From: Clostridium sp. UBA3947
GTDB taxonomy: Bacteria > Bacillota > Clostridia > Clostridiales > Clostridiaceae
Direction: 5' to 3'
NCBI GenBank assembly: GCA_002385545.1
Contig: DGDR01000062.1
Span: forward strand, 16,674-31,239
DNA: 14,566 nt
This document shows positions 6,422 through 12,979 of this stretch, one piece after another (positions within the stretch are counted from its first letter, which is position 1; every line of letters begins with the position of its first letter). The notes under the pieces were generated by a model that saw nothing but the letters and a program-made list of their open reading frames with translations, had not been told where the DNA came from and did not search any database. A program made the translations under genes and the position numbers.

Positions 6422-8008
6422 CTAGAACTGGTTGTATATAAACTGACTAGAGTCATATCCAACCCCATAAGCACCAAAGATTATTATACAGATAATCAAG
6501 GTATAGTAGAAAGCGTTCCTTACTATAGGCCTATTATCAAGCCTTTCTCTAACACTCCCCCTAGCTTGCAGGATACTAACTGTTGTTAGAACTATAAGGC
6601 CAGCAAAAAGTATTAGATAATCTGCTGCGCTTAAGCCAATCTTGAGTAAAGAACCATTAAATAATTGTCTTATGTTAAATTTATAAAACATAGTTCCAAA
6701 CATTTTAAAGGTCATTGGCACATCTCTGTAGCAGTCAAACATTCTTATTGAACTCATAAGCAGTACTGTACGCACAATTTGGAAAATCCTAAAGGAAAGC
6801 TTGTCTTTCACCTTGAATTTGCTATGGAACCAATCATAAAATGGTCTAAACTCTTGAGATAGCAAGATCACAAAACAGTTAGTAAGACCCCATACAATAA
6901 AGTTCCAGCTTGATCCATGCCATAGTCCTGTTGTAAACCATACAAGGCTCGTAGATAAGTATATGGGTATACGCTTGCCTAGTACATTACCAAACTTTTT
7001 CCTAGAAAATTTAGATAGGTTCAGCATTGGCTTTGAAACGGAAATTGGATAAAAGAGATAGTCCTTAAACCAAGTTCCCATGGTAATATGCCATCGTCTC
7101 CAATACTCTGCTATAGATTTGGAAAAGTATGGTCTGTTAAAGTTCTCTTCCATCTCTACACCCAACACCTGACCAATACCTATTGTAATATCAATTCCGC
7201 CTGTGAAATCAGCATAGAGTTGGTAGGCGTAAAAGAGCATTCCAACAAATACATAGCCTCCTTGATACAGGTCTGGGTCTCCGACTAGTGTATTTACTGC
7301 AATAAGTATCCTGTCAGCCAATACTAGTTTCTTAAAGTAGCCCCAAATAATCCTTTGAACTCCATAGCCGACTTGCTTGCTGTTAAACTTGTGCCCTTTA
7401 AATAGGGTTTTTGATAAATTATCATACCTGCTTATAGGTCCTTGTATGAGCTGTGGGAAAAATGACACAAAGAGGGCAAGCTTGAAAAAGTTCTTTTCAG
7501 CTCTATACTTTTTCCTATATACATCTATAATATAGCCCATTGTCTTGAAGGTATAAAATGAAATACCCATGGGCAAGGCAATGCTTAGAAAGGATAGTTT
7601 TCTATCGCTGCCAAATGAATTTAATAGGATATTAATATTATGTATTGTAAAGTTAGTATATTTGACAACAGCTAATATACCAAAATTAAATACAAGGCAT
7701 ACCAATAACCACTTCCACTGCTTAGCCTTAGTTTTAGACCTATGTTCTTTCTTGTCTGCCCTTGACATATCCTTGTTGGCCTCAAAGTAGTGCTTTTGCC
7801 TTATCTCTAGTTGATCAATTTTACGGCCAACTAAATAGGTGGATGCTGTTGTGACAAGGATATATATTAGATATTTTGGCCCTGCTATAAAATAAAAAAG
7901 ATAGCTAGCTACTAGCAGGAGTCCCCATTGTAGTTTCTTTGGTATTATATAGTAGATCACAAATAACAAAGAGATAAATAGAATAAAATCAAAGGATGTA
8001 AATAACAT
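6422..8008 (-). CDS. MBOAT acyltransferase (DltB/AlgI-like) with DltX-like tail
   Basis: A 528-residue polytopic membrane protein of the membrane-bound O-acyltransferase family, of DltB/AlgI/PatA type, with about a dozen hydrophobic segments. The active-site region is clear: YWRRWHITMGTWFKDYLFYP with H307, and GLWHGSSWNF with H364, matching the two His of DltB. It would accept the acyl group from the cytosolic carrier protein encoded just upstream and pass it to the outer face. After the MBOAT core, an extra C-terminal hydrophobic helix (about 495-515) leads to GYDSSQFIYNQF, ending exactly at the stop. This resembles the C-terminus of DltX, the small protein beside DltB in Dlt systems, with Y525 as the candidate acyl-bearing residue. 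GGAGGG lies 15 nt before the ATG, an unusually long spacing, and 11 bp separate it from the carrier gene. Confidence 0.93.
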   Translation of the reverse strand: MLFTSFDFILFISLLFVIYYIIPKKLQWGLLLVASYLFYFIAGPKYLIYILVTTASTYLVGRKIDQLEIRQKHYFEANKDMSRADKKEHRSKTKAKQWKWLLVCLVFNFGILAVVKYTNFTIHNINILLNSFGSDRKLSFLSIALPMGISFYTFKTMGYIIDVYRKKYRAEKNFFKLALFVSFFPQLIQGPISRYDNLSKTLFKGHKFNSKQVGYGVQRIIWGYFKKLVLADRILIAVNTLVGDPDLYQGGYVFVGMLFYAYQLYADFTGGIDITIGIGQVLGVEMEENFNRPYFSKSIAEYWRRWHITMGTWFKDYLFYPISVSKPMLNLSKFSRKKFGNVLGKRIPIYLSTSLVWFTTGLWHGSSWNFIVWGLTNCFVILLSQEFRPFYDWFHSKFKVKDKLSFRIFQIVRTVLLMSSIRMFDCYRDVPMTFKMFGTMFYKFNIRQLFNGSLLKIGLSAADYLILFAGLIVLTTVSILQARGSVRERLDNRPIVRNAFYYTLIICIIIFGAYGVGYDSSQFIYNQF

Positions 8009-8019
8009 TGGTTTTTTAC

Positions 8020-8253
8020 TTAGCCCTCCTCAGACAATCGCTCAATTAATGCATACAAGGACTTTACTGAGTTGAAATTCTCCGGTATGAGCTCTTCAGC
8101 AGGTATTGCCACGCCAAACTCATCATTAATATCAGCTACCAAGGTTATGATATCAAATGAATCTAAAATCTTATCATCTATCAGGGTCTCACAGTTTTCA
8201 AAGTCAACGTCTGGATGTAATTCCTCTAGGATTTCAAGCAATATTTCCATCAT
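8020..8253 (-). CDS. Acyl/aminoacyl carrier protein, DltC-like
   Basis: A 77-residue phosphopantetheine-binding carrier protein. The attachment motif is LDSFDII with S32 as the residue that would carry 4'-phosphopantetheine. The length, acidic composition and three-helix pattern fit DltC and ACPs. The start overlaps the 3' end of the adenylating-enzyme gene by 20 bp, and AGGAGA lies in the upstream coding sequence, so the pair is translationally coupled. Two consecutive ATG codons are possible starts; from GGAG the first is 5 nt away and the second 8 nt, so either may be used. The role is to receive the activated acyl group from the adjacent enzyme and deliver it to the MBOAT protein. A fatty-acid-synthesis ACP is unlikely given the operon. 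Confidence 0.92.
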   Translation of the reverse strand: MMEILLEILEELHPDVDFENCETLIDDKILDSFDIITLVADINDEFGVAIPAEELIPENFNSVKSLYALIERLSEEG

Positions 8254-9772
8254 TTTCTCTCCTTTTTTTCTCTGTTATTTCCTTTAAATATGACCTGTTT
8301 ATCTTACCGTTTGCAGTCAGGGGCATGGTTTCTAGCGACCTAATACTGTTTGGCACCATATACCTGGGTAGGACCTTTTTTAACTGTCCTGCTACTTCTC
8401 TTTCGCTTATACTGCCTACATAGTAAAGGACTATCTTGGACTTATCTTTGTCATATACGCAACATGCCTGGTGTACCCCATCTATCCCTGTCGCATTTAT
8501 CTCTATCTCCCCTAGCTCTATCCTATGGCCCATATGCTTTATTTGAAAGTCCTTACGGCTAACAAATACTAATTCACCATACTCATTATATTTAGCAAGG
8601 TCACCGGTACGATATATAAGCTCAGGGTACACAGTATTTAGTGGGTTTTGTACAAAGGCTTCCTGGGTCCTCTCGAAATCATTATAGTAACCATGGGTTA
8701 GGCAAGTACCACGAATACATATTTCCCCAAGTTCACCTAGAGGAGGTTCTTGGTCATTTTCATCTAGCAGGAATATATCTGTATTCTTGAGTGGTCCTCC
8801 TATCGGAATAACATCATCTAAGCCAAAATCTCTATCTACTATATAATAAGTGCAAATGCCAGTGGTCTCTGTTGGACCATATAGGTTAACAAACTTGGCC
8901 TCTGGTAAGGCCTTTCTCCAGATATTAAACTGCTTTATAGGAAAAATCTCACTAACAAAGGCTATAGTATGTAAATACTCTGGTTTTTTCTTTTCTAGTA
9001 CACCTAGAGAAGAGATCATTGTAAGTGCAGGAACAACCCAGCATATTGTATTGACCTTGTATTCATTAAGAAAATCAACAAGCTTTATTGGGAACATAAA
9101 ATAGGATTTAGGGATGAGATAAGTAGTAGAACCATGCTTTATAGTCCCAATAATCTCCCTTAAACAAGCATCAAAATACAAGGGACTCTGGCTACCAAAC
9201 ACTGTCTCACTGTTATAAGAAAGAACTGGTGACAGACTCTCAATATAATCAATGACTGCTCTATGGCTACCTACTATCCCCTTTGGTATACCAGTTGATC
9301 CAGATGTGTATACTATATAAAGTGGGTCAGTGTCTATGGCCTTTGATCTGATCTTATCTAGAGCAGCTTGATTTATGGGTGTATTAACAATGTCATCGTA
9401 TAGAAGTACAAGTCCCTCATATTTGTATTTTTCTAATAAGTCTAAAGAAGCCGGATCACAAATAAGAGCTTTTGGCTTGAGCTTTTTTATAATCAACTCA
9501 ATCCTAAAAGAGGGCATTTCCTCATCTACAGGAACATAAAAACAGCCACTATAAGCCACACCTAAAAAGGCGGCAATAGCCTTAGGATGCCTGTTCATAA
9601 AGACTACTACTGGCTCCTTATAACAGTCTTGGCTTATTAAATAACTTCCTATAGACCTACTTTGGTCAAATAGTTCAGTAAAGCTTAGACTAAAGTCTTC
9701 ATCTGCAAATGCAACTTTATTTGGGAACTTTTTAACTGTTTCCTCCAAATACTGCAGTATATTTGTTTGCAT
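8234..9772 (-). CDS. DltA-like acyl/amino-acid adenylating enzyme
   Basis: A 512-residue stand-alone adenylation domain of the ANL superfamily, near DltA in length. Core motifs are in order: YTSGSTGIPKG (155-165), the FDA specificity Asp D201, NLYGPTETTG, YRTGDLAKY, the hinge region FVSRKDFQIKHMGHRIELGEIE in two halves, and the A10 Lys K490 in PLTANGKINR. It would activate a carboxylic acid with ATP and load it on the carrier protein encoded next. Against DltA, D201 aligns with the amino-group-binding Asp, which favours an alpha-amino acid. V273 falls where DltA has the Cys that shapes the D-alanine pocket. D-Ala is therefore possible but unproven. The ATG has AAGGGG only 3 nt upstream and GAAAGGG 10 nt upstream. 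It follows the transglutaminase-like gene by 31 bp. Confidence 0.92.
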   Translation of the reverse strand: MQTNILQYLEETVKKFPNKVAFADEDFSLSFTELFDQSRSIGSYLISQDCYKEPVVVFMNRHPKAIAAFLGVAYSGCFYVPVDEEMPSFRIELIIKKLKPKALICDPASLDLLEKYKYEGLVLLYDDIVNTPINQAALDKIRSKAIDTDPLYIVYTSGSTGIPKGIVGSHRAVIDYIESLSPVLSYNSETVFGSQSPLYFDACLREIIGTIKHGSTTYLIPKSYFMFPIKLVDFLNEYKVNTICWVVPALTMISSLGVLEKKKPEYLHTIAFVSEIFPIKQFNIWRKALPEAKFVNLYGPTETTGICTYYIVDRDFGLDDVIPIGGPLKNTDIFLLDENDQEPPLGELGEICIRGTCLTHGYYNDFERTQEAFVQNPLNTVYPELIYRTGDLAKYNEYGELVFVSRKDFQIKHMGHRIELGEIEINATGIDGVHQACCVYDKDKSKIVLYYVGSISEREVAGQLKKVLPRYMVPNSIRSLETMPLTANGKINRSYLKEITEKKRRENDGNIA

Positions 9773-9803
9773 AAACCCCTTACCCTTTCATGTGTTTTGG
9801 TAT

Positions 9804-11072
9804 TTATCTATATACATTTCTTTCATGCTCAATAGGTTCAACAGCTGAGCTAGGGTATTTGCTTTTATCAAAATAATAATAGTCTATTCGCCATTTTGAA
9901 TATTCTTCTACCTCAGCATCTGTACGCATAAAACATACATAGTAATAGCTTCTACTGGCTGGTGTTGCATCAAAATGATACCACTGATCATTGTATTTTA
10001 CAAGATTCCATGAATGATAGCTATTGTCTCTTGCTCGGTTAACCTTAATGTCTTCAAAACCAGCCCTTGATAATAGGGCATGGGAAGTAGCGTAATAGGT
10101 AAAGCAATCTCCTGATGCCTTTTGTATACCCCGAGTAGCTTCAGCCACCCAGTCAGTTTTATCAGAATCCCCTGTAAAATATATATGGTTTCGAGTCCAT
10201 TTGTAGATAGCCCACAACTTTTCTAAGTCTGTCATATCATCTTTAATTATTTTCTCCAAGACCTGATCTACTAGCTCATATAACTTTTCTTCAGCCAAAA
10301 GACTGGCTGGCTTTTCCATTACATTTATAGTTGCTATCTCTACAGCCTCGTTGCCAGAACTATCAACTGCTGTATATATTACTTGGTAGCTTCCTTCTTT
10401 CCTAAGATTAACAGCACTACTATCTATTTTTAGCTCAACATTTTCATCTCTGTTGTCTCTAACAATTATACCTTGCCTATAGGAGATAGTATCACCTATA
10501 TATACTGTTTGATCATGGACACCCTGTATAGTGGGTGGTTCTGTATCAGGAATAATCTCAAGCTTGGCAGTATACTCAGATTTATTACCGCTAGTGTCTT
10601 CAAGAACAATGGTTATATCTTGCGAACCAGCTTTTGTAAAGTCCGGTTCTGCTTTGTAGTAGATATCAAGTTCAGTTACGTCAAAGGCTAAGTCAACAAA
10701 ATCGCTAGCCTCGATATTTGAACCAGATATGATTGACCTGTCTGAAATATATGCTTTTGGTGGGCAAGTGTCTACCACCTGTAGCTTTGAACTATAGGTC
10801 TTGTTGCCAATTCCAATTGTAAGCTCATGGACAGCTGGTGTAGTCATGTCGATTTCTTCTACATTGTCCACAAAGTATGCTTTTTTAGAATTATAGTTCA
10901 CAAATTTTTTTATATCAGGAAATTCTGTACCTGCTTCTACTGTTACAATGGGGTTAATACTCTTAATCGATAATAAAGCTAGCACTGAGGCAGCAAATAT
11001 TAAAAAAGTGATCACTAAGAGAATAGGTTTTTTGTTATTCTTTTTTAGCTGTTTTCTTGCCATCCTACTCAT
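9804..11072 (-). CDS. Membrane protein with Ig-like repeats and transglutaminase-like domain
   Basis: A 422-residue predicted surface protein, first gene of the operon. A very basic N-terminus (residues 4-15) and one hydrophobic helix (16-35) anchor it, with the rest outside. Two or three Ig-like beta domains follow; the clearest, about 177-252, has the DTEPPTIQG...GDTISY...VRDN...VDSSGNEA pattern of bacterial Ig-like (DUF5011-type) repeats, and a related one spans about 102-174. The C-terminal transglutaminase-like domain (about 262-375) has a complete Cys-His-Asp triad: C323 in SGDCFTYY, H353 in YHSWN, D368 in HFDATP. Such domains act as cysteine peptidases, amidases or crosslinkers, and the target here is unknown. 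AAGGAG lies 6 nt before the ATG. Its place ahead of the adenylation-carrier-MBOAT-SGNH genes suggests a job in wall attachment or maturation linked to that pathway. Confidence 0.87.
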   Translation of the reverse strand: MSRMARKQLKKNNKKPILLVITFLIFAASVLALLSIKSINPIVTVEAGTEFPDIKKFVNYNSKKAYFVDNVEEIDMTTPAVHELTIGIGNKTYSSKLQVVDTCPPKAYISDRSIISGSNIEASDFVDLAFDVTELDIYYKAEPDFTKAGSQDITIVLEDTSGNKSEYTAKLEIIPDTEPPTIQGVHDQTVYIGDTISYRQGIIVRDNRDENVELKIDSSAVNLRKEGSYQVIYTAVDSSGNEAVEIATINVMEKPASLLAEEKLYELVDQVLEKIIKDDMTDLEKLWAIYKWTRNHIYFTGDSDKTDWVAEATRGIQKASGDCFTYYATSHALLSRAGFEDIKVNRARDNSYHSWNLVKYNDQWYHFDATPASRSYYYVCFMRTDAEVEEYSKWRIDYYYFDKSKYPSSAVEPIEHERNVYR

Positions 11073-11120
11073 TTCCTACTCCTTTAAACCACACATTGGA
11101 ATTTAACGCATATATGCATG

Positions 11121-11143
11121 TATATTAAAGATACTTTAATATA
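11121..11143. promoter_or_regulatory. Perfect 10-bp inverted repeat over the operon promoter (operator candidate)
   Basis: TATATTAAAG (11121-11130) and CTTTAATATA (11134-11143) are exact complements around a 3-bp centre. The element covers the -10 box and most of the spacer of the promoter proposed for the six-gene operon. It has no adjacent T tract and is wholly AT-rich apart from one G-C pair, so it is a poor terminator for uppP. A second, separate 10-bp palindrome GCATATATGC lies at 11108-11117, around the predicted start point. This arrangement is typical of a repressor operator, but the regulator is not in the window. Confidence 0.5.
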
Positions 11144-11150
11144 AGATCAA
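11122..11150 (-). promoter_or_regulatory. Candidate promoter for the six-gene acylation operon
   Basis: On the minus strand, TTGATC (11150-11145) is followed after exactly 17 bp by TAATAT (11127-11122), each box matching 4 of 6 sigma-A consensus positions. The start point would be near 11115, giving a leader of about 43 nt before the ATG at 11072. The promoter begins only 4 bp after the uppP stop codon. Confidence 0.5.
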
Positions 11151-11154
11151 TTGC

Positions 11155-11979
11155 CTAGCCAAATATCAAAAAATAAGCTAGTATGATTAGCCCTAGGCCT
11201 ATTCGATAGTAGCCAAATACCTTAAAGTTGTTCTTTTTAATATAATTCATTAGGAACTTAATTGCTATTATTGATACTATAAATGATACCAGGGTACCTA
11301 TCAACAAAATAGCTGCCTCTAGTTGAGTAAAGGACAATCCAAATTTTAATATCTTAAGTAGGCTTGCCCCAAACATGACTGGTATAGCAAGGAAAAAGGT
11401 AAACTCAGCTGCTACATACCTTGATGTCCCAATAACCATTGCACCGATGATAGTAGCCCCTGATCTTGATGTGCCTGGTATTAGTGCTAGTACCTGAAAA
11501 AGACCTATAATAAAGGCAGTTTTGTAGGATATCTGAGATAAGTCACGGATACCTGCCCTTTTATTTTTGTTAATGTTCTCTACAACAATAAATAAGATAC
11601 CATAGATTATTAGTGTGATTGATACAGTTATGTAGTTATAAAAGTTAGCATCAAACCAATCATCGAAGAGAAGTCCAATAACCGCCGCAGGCAGGACTGC
11701 AACAAAGACCTTAAACCATAGATTCCATGTGTCAGTCTTTTGCTTGACAGTCTTTTTCTTAGAAAAGGGGTTGAGTTTGTTAAAGTAAAGTACCACAACC
11801 GCTAGTATTGAACCAAACTGGACGACTACTCTAAACATCTCCATAAAAGTCTGATCAACATCAAGCTTTAGAAACTCTTCTGCTAGTAATAAGTGGCCAG
11901 TACTACTGATAGGTAGCCATTCGGTAATCCCTTGAATAATTCCTAGTATAATCGCCTTAATAAGCTCTAATATATCCAT
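11155..11979 (-). CDS. uppP: Undecaprenyl-diphosphatase UppP (BacA)
   Basis: A 274-residue polytopic membrane phosphatase that converts undecaprenyl diphosphate to the monophosphate, recycling the lipid carrier for peptidoglycan and other wall polymers; overproduction in this family gives bacitracin resistance. The two BacA signature regions are intact: QGITEWLPISSTGH (16-29, with catalytic E20) and PGTSRSGAT with R172. Length and hydrophobic profile are normal for the family. The ATG at 11979 gives the expected N-terminus, but the ribosome binding site is weak (GAGG 13 nt upstream). It is codirectional with the acylation operon, 82 bp upstream of its first gene. The promoter found in that gap suggests independent control, though readthrough is possible. 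Confidence 0.96.
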   Translation of the reverse strand: MDILELIKAIILGIIQGITEWLPISSTGHLLLAEEFLKLDVDQTFMEMFRVVVQFGSILAVVVLYFNKLNPFSKKKTVKQKTDTWNLWFKVFVAVLPAAVIGLLFDDWFDANFYNYITVSITLIIYGILFIVVENINKNKRAGIRDLSQISYKTAFIIGLFQVLALIPGTSRSGATIIGAMVIGTSRYVAAEFTFFLAIPVMFGASLLKILKFGLSFTQLEAAILLIGTLVSFIVSIIAIKFLMNYIKKNNFKVFGYYRIGLGLIILAYFLIFG

Positions 11980-12032
11980 TTTTAAGCTCGCCTCACAATC
12001 TTAGGGCTATATTTAACTGCTATCACCAAACT

Positions 12033-12061
12033 ATTATAATATAAAACTACTAATTAATAAA
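12033..12061 (-). promoter_or_regulatory. Possible promoter for uppP
   Basis: A perfect TATAAT on the minus strand (12038-12033) lies 54 bp upstream of the uppP start. The sequence 17 bp further up, TTTATT (12061-12056), is a poor -35 box. The call rests mainly on the -10 element in AT-rich DNA. Confidence 0.35.
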
Positions 12062-12196
12062 CAGTAAGTCTATTTATATAAGCATTAAGTCCTCTATTCT
12101 TCCTAATAAAAATTTTTTTCAATAAATAATAAGATTAGTACTTGCAAAGAATAAGTCTTAGCTGAGCAAACGCATTCTTTTTTGTAGGTGACCTAA

Positions 12197-12937
12197 ATGA
12201 ATATTTTAGAAGCAAGCTATGATAATCTTTTAGAGACGATATTTAGCATTATTAGCCCCTTTAAAAGAAGGCTAATAAAGACCCAGTGTTTAGTTCACAA
12301 ATATATTAATTCGCAGGCTGTTAAGATACTTAGCAATGATAACTATATATATGAATTCAACTTCTATACTAACTGTATTAGCCAGATCAACAAGGGTGCT
12401 GTTTGGGCTGACCAGGACTTTAAAAGTAGCTCTCATTTTTATAATCCCTACAAGAAAAAGGGGCTATATGGCAGGAAAAATGCTATGGATTTGGGGGTCA
12501 ACTATTATAATAAGGCCAAGCTATTATGGGAAAATGGTAAGTATGACAAGGCATTGTTTTACCTAGGTGCAAGCCTTCATATAGTACAGGATATGACTAT
12601 ACCCCAGCATGCCAACATCAGACTCCTAGATAACCATCGTCAATATGAAACCTTTGTGAAACGAATGTACCAGTATGTTCATGAGTTTAGGGTTAGTAGT
12701 GGAAGTTATCTTTTAGACTCTATAGAAAATTTCATCCGCTTTAATGCGAGAACTGCCTTAAAAATACATAAAAAGTACAAGGATATAGAAAAGGATGAGG
12801 AACGTTTTTTTAAGGTTACCAAGTGTTCCTTGCCCCTTGCTAAGAGAACCTCTGCTGGCCTTTTACTTTTATTTTACAAAGAAGCTATAGGCCAACAATC
12901 AGATTATTGGCCTATAACTAAAAAACGATTTTCCTAG
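12197..12937 (+). CDS. Zinc-dependent phospholipase C-like protein, no signal peptide
   Basis: A 246-residue protein matching the Zn-dependent phospholipase C fold (as in B. cereus PLC and the N-terminal domain of clostridial alpha-toxin). The probable metal ligands are all present and spaced as in the family: H34, D72 (WADQD), H80 (SSSHFYNP), H128 and D132 (SLHIVQDMTIP), H138 (PQHAN), H147 and E151 (HRQYE). The D-H-H spacing of 4 and 10 residues after H128 agrees with alpha-toxin as I recall it. Unlike the secreted toxins, it has no signal peptide and no C-terminal C2 domain, and about 20 extra N-terminal residues precede the first His. It may thus act inside the cell, perhaps on phospholipids or nucleotides, or be exported non-classically. 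AGGTGA lies about 5 nt before the ATG. It is a single plus-strand gene; no convincing promoter was found upstream. Confidence 0.82.
   Translation: MNILEASYDNLLETIFSIISPFKRRLIKTQCLVHKYINSQAVKILSNDNYIYEFNFYTNCISQINKGAVWADQDFKSSSHFYNPYKKKGLYGRKNAMDLGVNYYNKAKLLWENGKYDKALFYLGASLHIVQDMTIPQHANIRLLDNHRQYETFVKRMYQYVHEFRVSSGSYLLDSIENFIRFNARTALKIHKKYKDIEKDEERFFKVTKCSLPLAKRTSAGLLLLFYKEAIGQQSDYWPITKKRFS
12886..12916. terminator. Perfect inverted repeat at the 3' end of the phospholipase-like gene
   Basis: TATAGGCCAA (12886-12895) pairs perfectly with TTGGCCTATA (12907-12916) around an 11-nt loop. It lies within the last codons of the plus-strand gene, ending 21 nt before the gene's end. It is also about 63 nt past the stop of the opposing SGNH gene. 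Neither side has a good T tract (on the minus strand GCTTCTTTG follows). It may act as a terminator for the minus-strand transcript or as a 3' stability element for both. Confidence 0.4.
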
Positions 12938-12979
12938 CCCTAATGTGAGCATTTTAGATTTTAGTAAAGCTTATATTTA

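Noticed and set aside
7088..9104. Plus-strand ORFs of 66-88 codons inside the MBOAT, carrier and adenylating-enzyme genes
   Set aside because: They lie antisense to strongly supported genes, lack good ribosome binding sites and show no domain-like sequence.
11121..11143. Intrinsic terminator of uppP
   Set aside because: The stem is almost entirely A/T, has a 3-nt loop and no following T tract; its overlap with promoter boxes fits an operator better.
12146..12183. Attenuator ahead of the phospholipase-like gene (AAAGAAT and ATTCTTT with a T run)
   Set aside because: The stem is only 7 A/T-rich pairs around a 21-nt loop, too weak to support. The shared CATTCTTTTTT with the pckA leader is probably chance.
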